This document shows, one piece after another, positions 46,289-58,630 of a stretch of DNA of 64,000 nt. Source of the DNA: Atkinsonella hypoxylon (Eukaryota > Ascomycota > Sordariomycetes > Hypocreales > Clavicipitaceae); assembly GCA_000729835.1 (NCBI GenBank), contig JFHB01000019.1:124001-188000 (forward strand), in the 5' to 3' direction. The position numbers were made by a program, and so were the translations under genes. Positions within the stretch are counted from its first letter, which is position 1. Each line of letters opens with the position of its first letter. Under the pieces are notes generated by a model. That model worked only from the letters and a program-made list of their open reading frames with translations, made no database searches and had not been told where the DNA came from.

Positions 46289-48168
46289 TTATACCTCATT
46301 GCTGGGATAAGGAACTTGAGTGGTTGCATTAAACTCCTCCTTCAAGGCACGAATGTTGACGAACCGTGTCAGCAAATTGGAGCTGCCAGCCTTGTCATCG
46401 GTGCCCGAGGCGCGAGCACCACCAAAAGCCTGCTGACCGACCACGGCACCCGTGCTCTTGCAGTTGATGTAAAAGTTTCCTGCTGCATTACGAAGCTTGT
46501 CCTCCGCGAATCGAATGGCCTCGCGATCAGTGGCGAAGATGGCGCCCGTCAGACCATACTCAGAGGTGGAGTCGACGAGTTCGCAGGCCTTGCCGAAGGC
46601 ATCGGGGGAAGCATCGTCGTACACGTAGGTGGTCAGAATGGGGCCGAAGAACTCGGTAGACAGGAACTTGTGGGCGGGGTTGCTGGTCTGGAAAATGGTA
46701 GGATGAACGAAGTAGCCCTTGGAGGAGTCGTACTTGCCACCAACAAGAAGCTTAATCTCCTTGTCGGTCTTGGCCTGATCAATGACACCTGACAGCTTCT
46801 TGAAGGAGGCAGCATGGATAACGGGGCCGCAGAAGTTGGCGTGGTTCCAGGGCTCACCGACCGTGATCTTCTCTACCTCAGCAACGAGCTTCTGCTTGAA
46901 CGCCGGCCAGACAGACTTGGGAACATAGAGACGAGAGGTGGCGCTGCATTTCTGACCTTGGAACTCGAAAGCGCCGCGGATGGTGTGTTTGACGGCATTG
47001 TCCAGGTCGGCAGACGGGTGAATCAAATGGAAGTTCTTGCCGCCCGTTTCGCCAACAATTCGGGGATATGATCGGTAGCGACCCTGAGCAACACCTTCGC
47101 CAATGGCACCGTACAGCTTGCGGAAGACGGCAGTGCTTCCGGTATAGTGCAGAGCCGCAAATTCCTTGTGTGCGAGAACAGTCTTGGTGATCTCCTCAGG
47201 GTTACCAGGAACGAACTGAATGACGTTCTTGGGCAGACCTGCCTCGAGGAGGATCTGGTAGACAAGCCAGTTGGAGGCAATAGAGAAGTCACTAGGCTTC
47301 CACACCACCACATTACCCATAAGAGCAGGAGCACCAGGCAGGTTGCCGGCAATGGCAGTGAAGTTGAAGGGGCTCACGGCGTACACGAAACCCTCGAGAG
47401 GACGGTACTCGAGACGATTCCACAAGCCGGGAGAGTTGTGTTCGGGCTGCTGGGAGAGGAGCTGCTGAGCATAGTGGACATTGAAGCGGAAGAAGTCAGC
47501 GAGCTCGGCGGCTGCGTCGATCTCGGCTTGCCAGGCGTTTTTGCCCTGGCCGAGAACGGTGGCGGCCATAATTTCGTAACGATACTTGTTGGCAACGAGA
47601 TCGGCAGCCTTGAGAAAGACGGCGGCACGGTCGGAGAAGGGCAGGGCCTCCCAGGCAGGCTTGGCAGCCAAAGCGGCATCGATAGCCTTGTTAACATCGG
47701 CGGGAGTGGCAGTGTGGTAGTTGGCGACTTTGCTGGCGTGGTCAGAAGGGTTGAACTGGTGGGAGACGGCAGATGTCTTGATCTGGACCGAGTGAATGAG
47801 ATTGTCAGCATCGGCAGTGACTCCTCAGCGGCGCTGCAGGCTCCAGAGATAAACAGTCGACGCACCTCCTTGCCGGCAACAACAACAGGAACCTCAATGG
47901 GGACCTTCTTCTGGAAGCTCTCGATGGCTGCAGTCAAGCCCTTACGCTGAGCGCTGCCCTTGGCATAGTGATGCTACACATGAACGAGAAACCGTCAGTG
48001 CCTTCACTCCTCTTCAAGACTCGCAAAGTAGCGGAATGATGTACCCACGTTAGGCTCATTGGCAACCTTGGGCGTCGTGAAAGTGGCGAGAGTGCCCATG
48101 CTCATCCGCTGTGGCGCCTTGCTGGCGGAGCGCAAGCTCTGAGCTCTGATAAAAACAGCTGACTTCAT
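46289..48168 (-). CDS. PUT2: Delta-1-pyrroline-5-carboxylate dehydrogenase, mitochondrial
   Basis: It oxidises glutamate-gamma-semialdehyde (from proline via P5C) to glutamate. Three exons, 48168-48049, 47973-47866 and 47782-46289, give 573 aa. The start MKSAVFIRAQSLRSASKAPQ is a mitochondrial presequence. The N-terminal domain continues with HHYAKGSAQRKGL and the join KEIKTSAVSHQFNPSDHASKV. Catalytic residues are visible: Glu321 in RIVGETGGKNFH and Cys355 in FEFQGQKCSATSR, both hallmarks of P5CDH. The C-terminal AGNFYINCKSTGAVVGQQAFGGARASGTDDKAG matches the family. The fungal orthologue in proline gene clusters is prnC, but here no proline permease or oxidase is adjacent, so the gene is not in a prn cluster. 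Confidence 0.96.
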
Positions 48169-48876
48169 GGTTGCTGACGGACAACGAACAACAGTTTTGA
48201 AAGCTGTGGGTGGAAAGGATGGTCCGAAGTCTGAGTCACTCAAGTTTCACTACCAAGGGCAGGGTGGTGTTTTTGTCGCAGTTTTGTCGCAGGAGGGAAA
48301 ACAGAGAGTAGGTGACGAAGCGGTCTCGTCCTCAATGAATTGAGCTCTCTTGGGTCTGCACCTGCTTTGCCTTTGTGGAGCCGCCCGTACCCATGGCGGA
48401 TGCGCTAGAGGAGCGTTACAACCTTGAATTGACTCTGAATTGACTCCATGGATGGCGGCGGCGAGTGTGGCAAGCTCGCTATTATGAGCCCCCATGTGCC
48501 CGATCTGCTTACCCCGTCAGCCCCAGACAGCCACCAGCACAGAGTAATTTGATACTTCCAGAGCAGTGATTACAGAAGCTGACAGGCAAGCTGGATCCCT
48601 CTACCCCACTGTTACAGTACTCCGCACCACCGCCCCGACTTCGGCCCTGTGGCTTGCAATTAATTGCGTCTGGTCTGCCGTCCCGAGCAAAGCCGCTCTT
48701 CCCCCCTGCAGTCATCGTTGTATCCAAGCTATTGTCTTTGAAGCGCCATTATTATCTTGAGTCAGGAATAGAGGAGCCAGGCATCCATAGTAGTCAAAGT
48801 ACCAGACTTGATATTACTGCGATAACTGCTTTACTGTGGGTACCTATGTCTTGACTTGCTGCAAGGATCATGTCAT

Positions 48877-49074
48877 CCCTTTGCCTCTCCGAAGACAACA
48901 ACTGGGTCGCGAATTAGCTAGTTGACCAATCAGGATGAGCGGTACTTCAATCTAGGCGCAAACATCAGTATGATGTATGATAGAAGTGCCAGAAATCTCC
49001 TTTAGTACAAAGAGGCGCATGTATCGAAGAAGGTGTGGGTCCTGTGACCTGCCTGTTGGCTTCGGAGCAAGGGG
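48877..49074. mobile_element. MITE-like element, short copy (198 bp)
   Basis: The left end CCCTTTGCCTCTCCGAAG and the reverse complement of the right end (CCCCTTGCTCCGAAG) match, forming imperfect inverted termini of about 40 bp. The right 49 bp (49017-49065) are 45/49 identical to 58024-58072, and the left 37 bp are about 31/37 identical to 57727-57763. It contains no coding sequence. Compared with the longer copy at 57.7 kb it lacks most of the interior. Differences between copies are mainly transitions, as repeat-induced point mutation would make. Confidence 0.6.
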
Positions 49075-49389
49075 ATTACCCCGCACAGTACCTGAATCGT
49101 TGATCTGCCACAAGACAGTCATTCATTGCATGTGGCCAATTGCTTCAAGGCTCTCTCTACCTCCTAAGGTATATTTATATTTACCCAACCTGTCCGTAGT
49201 AGGCCTATACTCAGAAGTTATCATTGATGTCTCAACAAGACGAGCAATCAGGTACGACGATCAGACACCGTTATTTGGCTCAGCTGATGAGCTCTGTACC
49301 ATGCTCGGATTGGCTGAGAAAGACTGGAATACATCATATATTTTCACAAAGCTAACTCTAATCAACCGTCTTAATATAGGCAAAGATCT

Positions 49390-49430
49390 GGTTGGTTGGT
49401 TGGTTGGTTGGTTGGTTGGTTGGTTGGTTG
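49390..49430. repeat. GGTT tetranucleotide microsatellite
   Basis: About ten uninterrupted copies of GGTT in a gene-free stretch. Confidence 0.92.
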
Positions 49431-50301
49431 ACTCGGACGGTTTAATGCTGCCTCCCCCACAGCGAGCCGCTGGACAACAAAAGTCTCCACATCCTGGATG
49501 AGACCAACCAACCTGCAGTATTCCAACAAAGAGGGGGAAAGTCAGACTGCAGCTGGAAACAACCTCGCAATTACGTCGGGCATCTTTCGCTGTTCCAATC
49601 ACAGAAAAGTTTCTACGTATTTGCTAGAAGAGAGATGAAGCCACGGAGTAATACCACTGCCCTTCGTTGGGCGTAAATGGACGCACGGTGGCACTCACCA
49701 GTTGCCCATATTATCACGACAGCACCAGCTGTGAAGCATCAAGTTGCTATGCCTTATGAAAGCACCAGAAATGTAGCTCGGAGAAAACAATGTCAGTCAT
49801 GACAAATTCTCCAGGTCTAGAGCCATGTAGTCCGCATTTCCCTGCGACCCTGTCTCATGAGCCCCCGCGGACCGAGATCTCGATCCAGCATGCCACATAA
49901 CAAGACGCCAACGATACCAAATCGCCATTGACCGTAGCTCCTCCGTGAATCATGTGAAGGAGTAGTCTTTTCAGCTCGAGATTTTCCTGGCCACGAAATC
50001 ATCTGACGGCATGTCTTTGGAGCGCTTCTCAGCCGACCCTGTTCGTAGACCGGACAGCACAGAAAATTGTTCTTGTCTCACAATCCTCCCTGCAGAACGA
50101 GTTGTTTTTGTTTCTTGTTTCTTTTTCTTTTCCAAATTTCCCCATTAAGCCCGGGCTTATTGCTATGCCAATAAAACTTGGTCTCACTTTTCAGTCTCCT
50201 CTGCTCAGATACATCGTACTCTCAGACTTCAAGCTGAGACATAGTGAGAATCCTGCTGGTTATATCATCCCAGCCTCAAGAGCCTCCCTTCCTTAAAGAG
50301 C

Positions 50302-50308
50302 TATATAA
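50302..50308 (+). promoter_or_regulatory. TATA box of the hydrophobin gene
   Basis: TATATAA lies 130 bp upstream of the hydrophobin ATG, a spacing that fits a transcript leader of about 100 nt. Few other genes in this window have such a clear TATA box, which suits a strongly regulated, highly expressed gene. Confidence 0.6.
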
Positions 50309-50437
50309 GATGGCAATCAAACCACCAGTGCCATGATTCCTTGTCCATCACTCACATTCATCCCAAATCCGCTTCACTTCTCGATATTTGAATACACAAC
50401 ATCTCTTCACGCCATTGTACCTCATCGACTCATCAAG

Positions 50438-50837
50438 ATGCAGTTTGCCGTAACCGCCTCTCTCTTCGCGTCGGTCGCCATGGCCGCTCCCGCCACCTTT
50501 GGCAATGTCTGTGGTGGCCTGTATAGCGAACCTCAGTGCTGCGCAGTCGACGTCTTGGATCTTCTTGATCTGGACTGCTCCCCTCGTGAGTATAATCCAC
50601 GCACTCTCTGCCGCCATTCTTGCCTGTCAATATCTGTAACACAGCAGGAATTTTGGTAAAAAAAAAAAAAAATCAACGAGAGGAGAACAGACCGAACTAA
50701 CCACTCCTCCCATTTCAGCTTCTACAACGCCTTCCAATGTCGCAGACTTCAAAGGTACCTGCTCCAGTGTGGGTAAGGGAGCTATGTGCTGCGTTATCCC
50801 TGTTGCCGACCAGGGTCTTCTTTGCCGCAAACTTTAA
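50438..50837 (+). CDS. Class II hydrophobin
   Basis: Small secreted amphiphilic protein that self-assembles at air-water or hyphal surfaces. Two exons, 50438-50585 and 50719-50837, give 88 aa, too short and split to stand out as an open frame. Signal peptide MQFAVTASLFASVAMAAPA is followed by the eight-cysteine pattern C-X8-CC-X11-C-X16-C-X8-CC-X10-C, which is the class II spacing except that the first gap is one shorter than the usual nine. The intron starts GTGAGT and ends TTTCAG and contains an A run of 14. The protein ends RKL shortly after the last Cys, as in the class. The gene stands alone in a repeat-rich, gene-poor zone, a setting common for fast-evolving secreted proteins. Confidence 0.93.
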
Positions 50838-51362
50838 GCGGCGAGCTCGGATTGAATATAAGCTAGTTTCAGACATATTCATAGCCTTGTTGGGGCTCGG
50901 TATCTGTGTACATGTACTTCTGGAATATGGTGCTGAGACGAGCGCATGCTCCAGGAATGTATCAAGAAAGGTGCTATTGAAGTTTAATAACCTTACACTA
51001 GATTAATAGATGCTAGTATATCTGAAATTTCAGTAGACAAACTATAGCTAAAATTATATGCATCGTCTGCCAGGCTATATCTGTCTTAGCTCAGCATGCA
51101 TGATAAAGGGACGGTGGTATGAAACGCAGCTGGCTCTTTAGATTCTTACTTTTGTATCCAATATTTACACATATATCAATTATGTATCATGACGATATGT
51201 GCAGAGCTTCATCCATGGAATCGCAGTACAGTAGTGATACAGATTGTTAAAGGTCACGTTGAGCACACTGTCACTAGGAGTGTAGCCAAAGGTCCGTGTC
51301 GGCTATTGCCCTTGTCTGTCGGACGTTACGCCTTCAATTCTTGAGAAGCGTGAGCAAATCAC
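50838..51362. other. Convergent intergenic region
   Basis: It holds the AT-rich 3' region of the hydrophobin gene and the 3' end of the PhoD-like gene. No other gene is seen. Confidence 0.4.
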
Positions 51363-53983
51363 TCAATGTGCAGGCACAGGCTCGGGGGTTACATCGACGT
51401 CTCGCCCTGAGGCCCTTGAGATCCTCGAGCCCGCTGTCACAGGTCTTGTTACTGCTTTCTCGTAGTGCAGTAATGGCACGCCAATTCCATAAGCCTCGGT
51501 TTGGCCCTCAGCACTGCGCTGGTCAATCTCAACATTGATGCGAATATCGAGACTGCCATCGTTCCTGCGACCGTGCGCATTGGACGCTGATGCATGGGTT
51601 GTGCCCGCGTGCACCTCGCCTTCATGCAGTTCAGAGTGGCCATCCCTGCCAATGAATGAATGCGCATCTTGGTTCTTGCCATCTACCTGTGGCGTTCCAT
51701 TTATCCAATCAGCATTGTTGGGAGAATTCTCTGTCAGCATGGCATAGTTACGACTGGGCATCGTGCAGTGATTGTGATCCGCCGTCTTGTTCGACTTGCC
51801 CGGATCCTTGTTGAATAAATCGAGCAGGGTTTCGTCCGTGTCATTGTTCAAGTGGTGGATCTTGTTTCGTCTTGCCAAAAGGTTGGCAACTGCCTGTGGC
51901 GGAGGCTTGTTTACAATGGCCGAAGATACTACGTTGGCCATGTAACGACTGTCCTTCTCGACCGGAATCTTGAGCTTCGGGTTGGAGTAGAAGCGTCCCA
52001 GAGCCGCCAGGTGGACGTCACCTCCCAAGATGGTAATGCGAATAGAGAACTCAGCAGAAATTCGCTGCAACTCTTCGACAAGGTTTCGTCGCTCCAGCTT
52101 GTGTGTCTTAGCGGTATAGTGATCATCGAGGTCATCAAGAAGATCGACGCTACCGTCGAATTGATTAAAGAGACCCCCGCCTACACCGAAACGACGGTTC
52201 AGGAACTTGATGGGTCCTATGATTGGGCTTCGTAGAATGTTCTCAAGCCAAGTGAGGCGCTGACATCTGTCAGTGCGAAAGTCGGGTGCTTTGTCGTAGA
52301 CAGATACCAACTTACCGGGTAAGCAATAGGAATGCCAAGAAGAAGGATCAGGTGCTTAATAGGACGATCAGAGCTAGCAGCGTCCGAGAGCTCGCCTCGT
52401 AGTCTTTCAAAGAGCAGCTGATAAGTCTCTGGATAGTTGACTTGCCGCCGAGTCCGCTATTTATGCATTAGTCAAAGGAGCTTGACGACAGCTACCAACA
52501 AGACTTAGGCTTACTTCAGTTCGAGCATCGATACCCAACATGGCCATGCGAGCACCAAGCCGCGAGTAAATGTTGATGGAGTGCTCTGCCACATAGGGGC
52601 CAGGCTTGGTACCTCGAATGTACTGCTTTCCTAATTTTGGTTCGGCTACAAATGTGTCGACGAGTTGGTCAGGATCCATGACGGTATGCTCGCCATTAGC
52701 GTCGAGATGGTCCGATGTGTATGTCGAAACCGGTGGAGGTAAGTGGTGCTGAAACAACAGGTAATACTTGTGAGCCGTGCCACCAATTCCGCGGAAGACG
52801 TCGCATCGCATAAAGCTATCGACATAGGATCCAAAGCCATCGATAATCTTACTTTGTTAGCATGACCGTGGGGCGAATCCTGGAGGAGTGCGAGCCAATG
52901 AGTCTAACTTACGTCATGGTCATCCCAGATGTTGACTTGAGGAATTTGCCCATTTGCCAATGCAAAAGGCTCCGAATTGTACCAGCGAATATAGTTTTTC
53001 AGATAATAATCGTCGCATTCTGAACGCAAACTCTCTGGGAATGGGTACTCGGCGCGCTTCTTAGGGTTGCCGATGTCTGTCCACTTGCGAAGAGGTCCGT
53101 TGACTCGAATGCCGTCGTTGTAAATCTGATCGCCACCACCCAACATGACGTGAAATGGTGCTTGTTCATGCTTTCGCATAACGTCTCTCCATAATGGAGC
53201 ACCACTAAACGCCTCCTCATCCGTGCCGACACTGAAACCGTTGCACGAGTGGAACATGACGCGCATTGATTCGTCGGCGGCCGGAACAAAGAAATTGTTA
53301 ACTCGAGGCTTGTGTTCTCTCGAATATCGCACTTCGGGGATGACATATTCGTACTTCATCTCTTGTGCCTCGATCGGAACGTCGATCTCGAATACCCAAA
53401 AAGTAACCCGATGGTCGGAGTATCGGCGCTGAGCTTCAAATATGATTCCCTGGCGTGCGATCTGGTCCACAGAGTCGTGTGCGCTGTCTTGCGCAGATGC
53501 ACTACCCGCCAGACTCCTAGCCTCACCTACACGGCGTAGCACCAGGGACGGCTTATACAGAATATCCTTGCCACCGCCCTTGGTAACAATCAAGACGCTG
53601 CCAAACCAGCGATTTTGCTCCATGTAGCGGTAGTTCAGTAGAGGTCCACAGATGATGTCCTTGCCATCGGCTTGCAGCTCGCCGCGGCCGCCATCTCTAG
53701 ATTCTTCCCCGTCGGGTTGAGGAGTGGTCACAGTGATGGGCTGGACATTGCCACCACCATAGGAATCCTCTGAGGGTTCGACACGCGAGTTATTTAAGAA
53801 ATTGGCTAGCGCCCCAGTGGTCTCTGTGGACATGGGCTCGCGGGGAGGGCCGTACTGGCCGGCATGGCGGCGATAGGTTGACGACTCCTGGTGCCGCCAT
53901 CTGCTAGCGGAGACATGAGGATTGTACTCGGCATCATCGGGATGAGCGTCCAGGTGAACGTCACCGCTTTGTTGTGAAGTCAT
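51363..53983 (-). CDS. PhoD-like metallophosphatase-domain protein
   Basis: Large fungal member of the PhoD/calcineurin-like phosphoesterase group; the in vivo substrate is unknown. Four exons, 53983-52913, 52847-52515, 52456-52316 and 52259-51363, give 813 aa, all joins in phase 0. Metal-binding motifs are visible: LGGGDQIYNDG, NIWDDHDIIDGFG (restored across intron 1), MAMLGIDARTE and the late LGGDVHLAALGRF. The N-terminal ~150 residues are polar and low complexity; the C-terminal ~120 residues are again disordered and rich in Asn, His, Ser and Gly. No signal peptide is seen, so a cytosolic or wall-side location cannot be decided. The family is conserved in filamentous ascomycetes and some yeasts. 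Confidence 0.9.
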
Positions 53984-56900
53984 CTTTGGCGCGCTAATGC
54001 TTCAGTCAACGTCAGCGCTAGCTCTCTAGATTGGTGTTCATCGGCCGCAAGCGTGCAGAGATGCAGTTCCGCATCTGGTACTTGCACTCGGGAAAGTATT
54101 GCTTACTTGGAAAAGTGCACGAATCGTGCCGCCGGGACTGGTACGAAAGTGCGATCCCCAAGGAGCCTTTGTTCACGATTTGCGACTTGCCTGTAAAGTC
54201 GTTCGCACAACTTTTAGTCCAAGATTCGCAATTCTGAGCCTGCACAATGAAGAAAAGCAGACCGACAGAAGCGGCGACAGACGATGAAGGCAACTTGTAC
54301 GAGGCAACACCCAGCATAGAGGGACCAATATCGCAGTGCTCACAAAACAGTCGTGCGATTCGGCAAAGCAACCGAGGAGAGAGATAGCTCAGTCTTACTC
54401 AGCCCAGCATATTGATAGCGCATCGGCCGGCTGTAGTCACATTGTCAACAGTGACGACACCGCGGCGCTAGCACAAGTACTCTGGGAGGTTCAGTCCCTG
54501 TTGTCGTGGGGAATTGATGACTAATCTGAGGGTGCTGTGGGTGCTGTGTTGGAAACATAGTGCATCGGAAATAATCCATGGCCGGCACGGGGAAATTGAA
54601 GGCGCAGCGGAGTCATGACTGCATGATGCCAGTTTTATCCGTCCGAGGCTCAAACAACACGCACGGCTTATTAGAATGGTCACTAACATCTGCTACCCAG
54701 AAGCCTCATCGAAAGACTACACAGTAGGCAGTCATAAGTACTCGTCTAATGTATTATTTTTGCCCTAATACTTATATCTATACATGTGCGCACGTTATAA
54801 AGACGTATAGGGTACTACACACTAACATGCCAATGACTTTTGACTATTGAGTGTATCACGAAAGATGACAGACTGAAGACGAGAACTCCCTGTTTTATTC
54901 TGTTAGCCCTGAGCACGCTCCACGCGTGCTTCAAATACAACCGATTTAGAGGAGCAAGGAACAGGGAATTGAGGCAAGGACCCTCAATCATCGTACTACG
55001 CCTGCCAAAGACAAAAATGTATCAAGGGAAAAATATACAATTTGAGTCATGGGTTTGAGCCGGTTCTGAATCGAATTCGCATACCGTCTTTACGGTGACT
55101 GAGACGGATCAATAGGATTGCCTGAACAGTGTCTCTACTACAACTCGCTTGTCGATCCGACTGTCAAGGAACACACCTGGCGTTTCAACGAAACTCTCAA
55201 TTCTGGGAAATGTTTAGCACGGAAACTCTCTAGATGGATGCTCATACAGCTGTACATAGATAGATAGGCCTACAGGAGGGCCACCTGTATTGGCGCGCAA
55301 AGTAATGCACATCTCGTATGGTGCTCCAAGACATGAATTGGCCACATGCCTATGGAATCATGAAACGGAAGAAATTTAACCCTGAAACAAACTACCTAGG
55401 TCTGAAACAATGTCTAGAAGGAGCTGTTCCAACGAAGTGCATGGAGGTTGGGGGAGATACATGAGGTAACCGACCGGGCAAAATTGGCTGACAGGCTAAA
55501 CTCCGTGTGGGTCTTGTATGGCAAAATGAAGGGCACCCATTACATCATCATGGGCGCCGAACTCTCCACGAAGTTGATTTTTTTTTTTTTTTTCTGCCCA
55601 CTATTAGTCACCCTTCTTATTTCTTCGACCTTCCAAATTTGCAACATGCAGTTAACAGGGCGGAACGATTGATAAGTCAACATGCCTAGCCTGTCTCTCA
55701 TGGACGCATCAACAGATGCCGATGCTGATCTCGCCCGATGATTTTGTACTGTATCTGCCATGTCTCAGAATACTGAAAGATAATGCGCGCCTCTGTTGAT
55801 GGCTTCTCTAAAATCAGTCGACCGACAACAACATTGCTTAGCGCAATCTGCTCAGGAATGTCAAAGACGACAAGAGCCTATGAAAATGCAGAGCTGATGA
55901 AGAAAGCGCGCAAATGTAGGGAATAAACTGGCCGGCAGCCTTGTTTCGTTACCTATGACATGGGATCTTGGAAATGGATCTATCCTGTTTCTTTCAATCA
56001 AACCTCTACGGCATATGTGTGTACAGCGGTGTGCTATCTTTGTGCTCCAACTGCTGAAGGATGAATATTTACGTGCCAAGACTAAAACATCCCCATCATT
56101 ACCAAACACCGTTGTGCCTCTTGTTCTAAGGACTCTGGTGCATGAAGATGGGGAGACATATTGCCTTTAAGCGTATTTTCTCTCGGGTGATGGTAGCATG
56201 CCTAACCAACCTGGGTGAACGGAAGAATCCGTATTGCGCAGCGTTTAATACACTGTCACGGAGCTCGAAGAATTTGATAGGGAGGTTCGACTGTCTCGTT
56301 TTCGTATTATCTGTGGAGATCATAATAGTGTTCTGTGAACAGATATGAGTATTTGAGTGATGGTCGAGTTTTCTGAACGCATGTATAGAGACCGAATAAA
56401 TTCACAAGTTGCACTGCGTATTTGAAGCAGAAATTCATAGTGATTCTTAAATGCGCTTTGCGAGTGTCTACCTTATTGTTATCGGATAAAAAAGGGGATG
56501 AGGCAGGCACTACTCTAGATCCAGTGTGGCGTGCGGAGGTAGGTACCTTAGGTAACTAGGTACTTGGGTATAAATGACGACGCGAGACGTTCAATGGGAT
56601 TTTCCATGTCATGCTCAAATTGGAAGTCACATCTTACCCATTTGCGTTGCGTGGTGGCGTTCTGGGAACAGCCTAACGAGAATAGCTCCCCAGCTTCGAC
56701 CAATGCGGGCATGCCACCTCCTTATCGGGGTTTGCTGTTGACAAACTTCAGCAATGCATCATCTTACAAGGTGCACCATCAACATACAAAGCTACTGAAC
56801 CCAACGCAATCAACGCAAAATGCTTGTCCGATATATCAAGGCGACGAGCATGGGTTGGAAATGAGATTGTGCGAAGTGACCAAAGTATGGCAGCACCGTT

Positions 56901-57401
56901 TCGTGCTTGCCCCGCATCACGAATGGCCGAATTGACAAGTCAATGCATCCTTTCATCTCATGAATTTCCAGACATTGGAGTATTAGGATGCAAGGTTTTT
57001 TTTTTTTTTTTTTTTCCTTTGGTCATCAAGCCCGTAGATATCAGCTGAAGCACCGCAAATTAACATCAGCCCCACAGAAATGAAACCACATCTGATCATC
57101 TACAGTAGCTCGCTCTACAGGGCCATTTTTATTTGATTCATGTGGCAAAAGATAGGTACAGTTTTAAATGAAGCGAGAAGAGGTGTAGGATAAGAACAGA
57201 ATTTCCGTGCTCTCCTATTTCCCGTGTCGGAAGATTTCAAGCTCGGCATCTACACATGTACCTCCTTGCTCTGCCAGGTACTTCTTACTACCTACCTACC
57301 TAGGTAGGTAGGTAGGCATGTACCAAAGAGATACAGTAGGAAGATACGGGCATGGCAGCTGCTCATCTGTACCAAGTAGATACAGAAGTTATCATTCCGC
57401 A

Positions 57402-57448
57402 TGCCGGTGATTGAAGCCCAAAGTTTCATAGCTGACGCTCTACCTCTT
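57402..57448 (-). pseudogene. tRNA-like relic
   Basis: On the minus strand AGAGGTAGAGCGTCAGC looks like a D-arm running into an anticodon stem, and GGGCTTCAATCACCGGCA looks like a T-arm with a 3' acceptor strand. The parts between are too short and no 5' partner for CACCGGCA exists, so it cannot fold as a tRNA. It may be a degraded tRNA or a tRNA-derived fragment. Confidence 0.35.
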
Positions 57449-57726
57449 GGATCTACATTCTTAATGCATTGACAGCATCCCCCGTGGAACTTGTGCTCTC
57501 AAGGTGCAGCCGAGATTTGCACAACCACAAGACGTCGGTTGTGCAATATAAGCGGTCAAAGACATGGGACTAAGCCACCGACCGGCTGCCGTCACAACCC
57601 GATGTGAGCCCTGGTGCAGCGCATATAGCGTCGAGATTAAGTAACTTGTTGGCACGAATAAAATTGGACCTTTATATCCCGAAAAAACTGCAGGGGCCGA
57701 GCTGGGCTGTGCCACGCAGTAATTGT

Positions 57727-58084
57727 CCCTTTGCCTGCCCCAAGGAAACAACTGGGTCACGAAAGTACAAAGAGGTACATTGTATTCCGTATTTATCGCA
57801 GCTATATCGCGACTTGTGTGGGGGAGGCGCGTTGCCTGCATCGTAAGCGTTACCTAGAGGCCTTTTTTCCGTTTAGCTCTGTGACCTGATTCGCCCAGCT
57901 TTGTAGCCTTTATAAGCAAAACAAGCAGATAGAGCTTTCGTTTTCGTCACTTTATTGTGTTGTGCAGTGATAGCTACCTACCTAGGTAGGTAGGTAGCTG
58001 GTAAGCCCGTTCGGAAGTACCTCGCATGTATCGAGGAAGGTGTGGGTCCCGTGACCTACCTGTTGCCTTCGGGCAGGCAAAGGG
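57727..58084. mobile_element. MITE-like element, long copy (358 bp)
   Basis: CCCTTTGCCTGCCCCAAGG at the left end is the reverse complement, with one mismatch in the first 18 bases, of the right end ...CCTTCGGGCAGGCAAAGGG, and the similarity continues inward through the GGGTCACG/CGTGACC block. The interior is AT-moderate, contains a TACCTACCTAGGTAGG palindrome and no coding sequence. Non-autonomous DNA transposon is the best guess; no target duplication is obvious. Confidence 0.6.
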
Positions 58085-58585
58085 AAGGTTACACGGCGTG
58101 GAAGAATCGGCACAAGCTATGCTTTGGGCATGCCGTTCTCATAGCTCTTTTTGATGCAACCATGACCCAATTAACTGCATATTATGGCGTGGAGTATCGG
58201 TTGGCCGTTGTCGTTTTGTGGCTGAATTGCTGACTCTGCAGATTGAAGTGCGTGCGTGGCCGAGACGTTTCTACAGTGTGCAGCGACCAGCGGGAGCGGG
58301 ATATCTCTCGCTTCGACGGATGCATCAAGGTCCCGGGTAATGCCACGTCGGGTACTGCAGTAGACAAGTGCCAGTCGCGGAGACCTAAGTACAGGTAGTC
58401 GAGTGTCCCGTTGGACTTGACCCGATCATCACTTCTGGATCCACCAATAGAAGGGACGCGCATGTGTACATACCTACCTAGGAGGTAGGAGGTAGGTAGG
58501 TTAATCGATGCCATGCCAAGCCGCACCCACATGCATCCCGAAGGGCCAGACTGGATAAGTGGATGATGTCCAGGTGGATAAATGC

Positions 58586-58630
58586 GCAGTGGTGGGCAGT
58601 GGTGGGCAGTGGTGGGCAGTGGTGGGCAGT
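58586..58630. repeat. 10-bp tandem repeat GGTGGGCAGT, four and a half copies
   Basis: Four exact copies of GGTGGGCAGT from 58591 to 58630, preceded by a partial GCAGT. Confidence 0.92.

Larger units (their letters stand above)
48169..50437. other. 2.3 kb gene-poor region upstream of hydrophobin
   Basis: It contains the promoter of PUT2, one copy of a MITE-like repeat (48877-49074), a GGTT microsatellite (49390-49430) and the hydrophobin promoter with a TATA box. No other gene recognised. Confidence 0.5.

Noticed and set aside
47147..47950. Long plus-strand frame (267 codons) opposite PUT2
   Set aside because: It is a shadow of the P5C dehydrogenase exon, whose catalytic motifs are all on the minus strand.
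57461..57841. Minus-strand frame of 126 codons over the MITE-like copy
   Set aside because: It overlaps repeat sequence, has no family similarity and is not preserved in the shorter copy.
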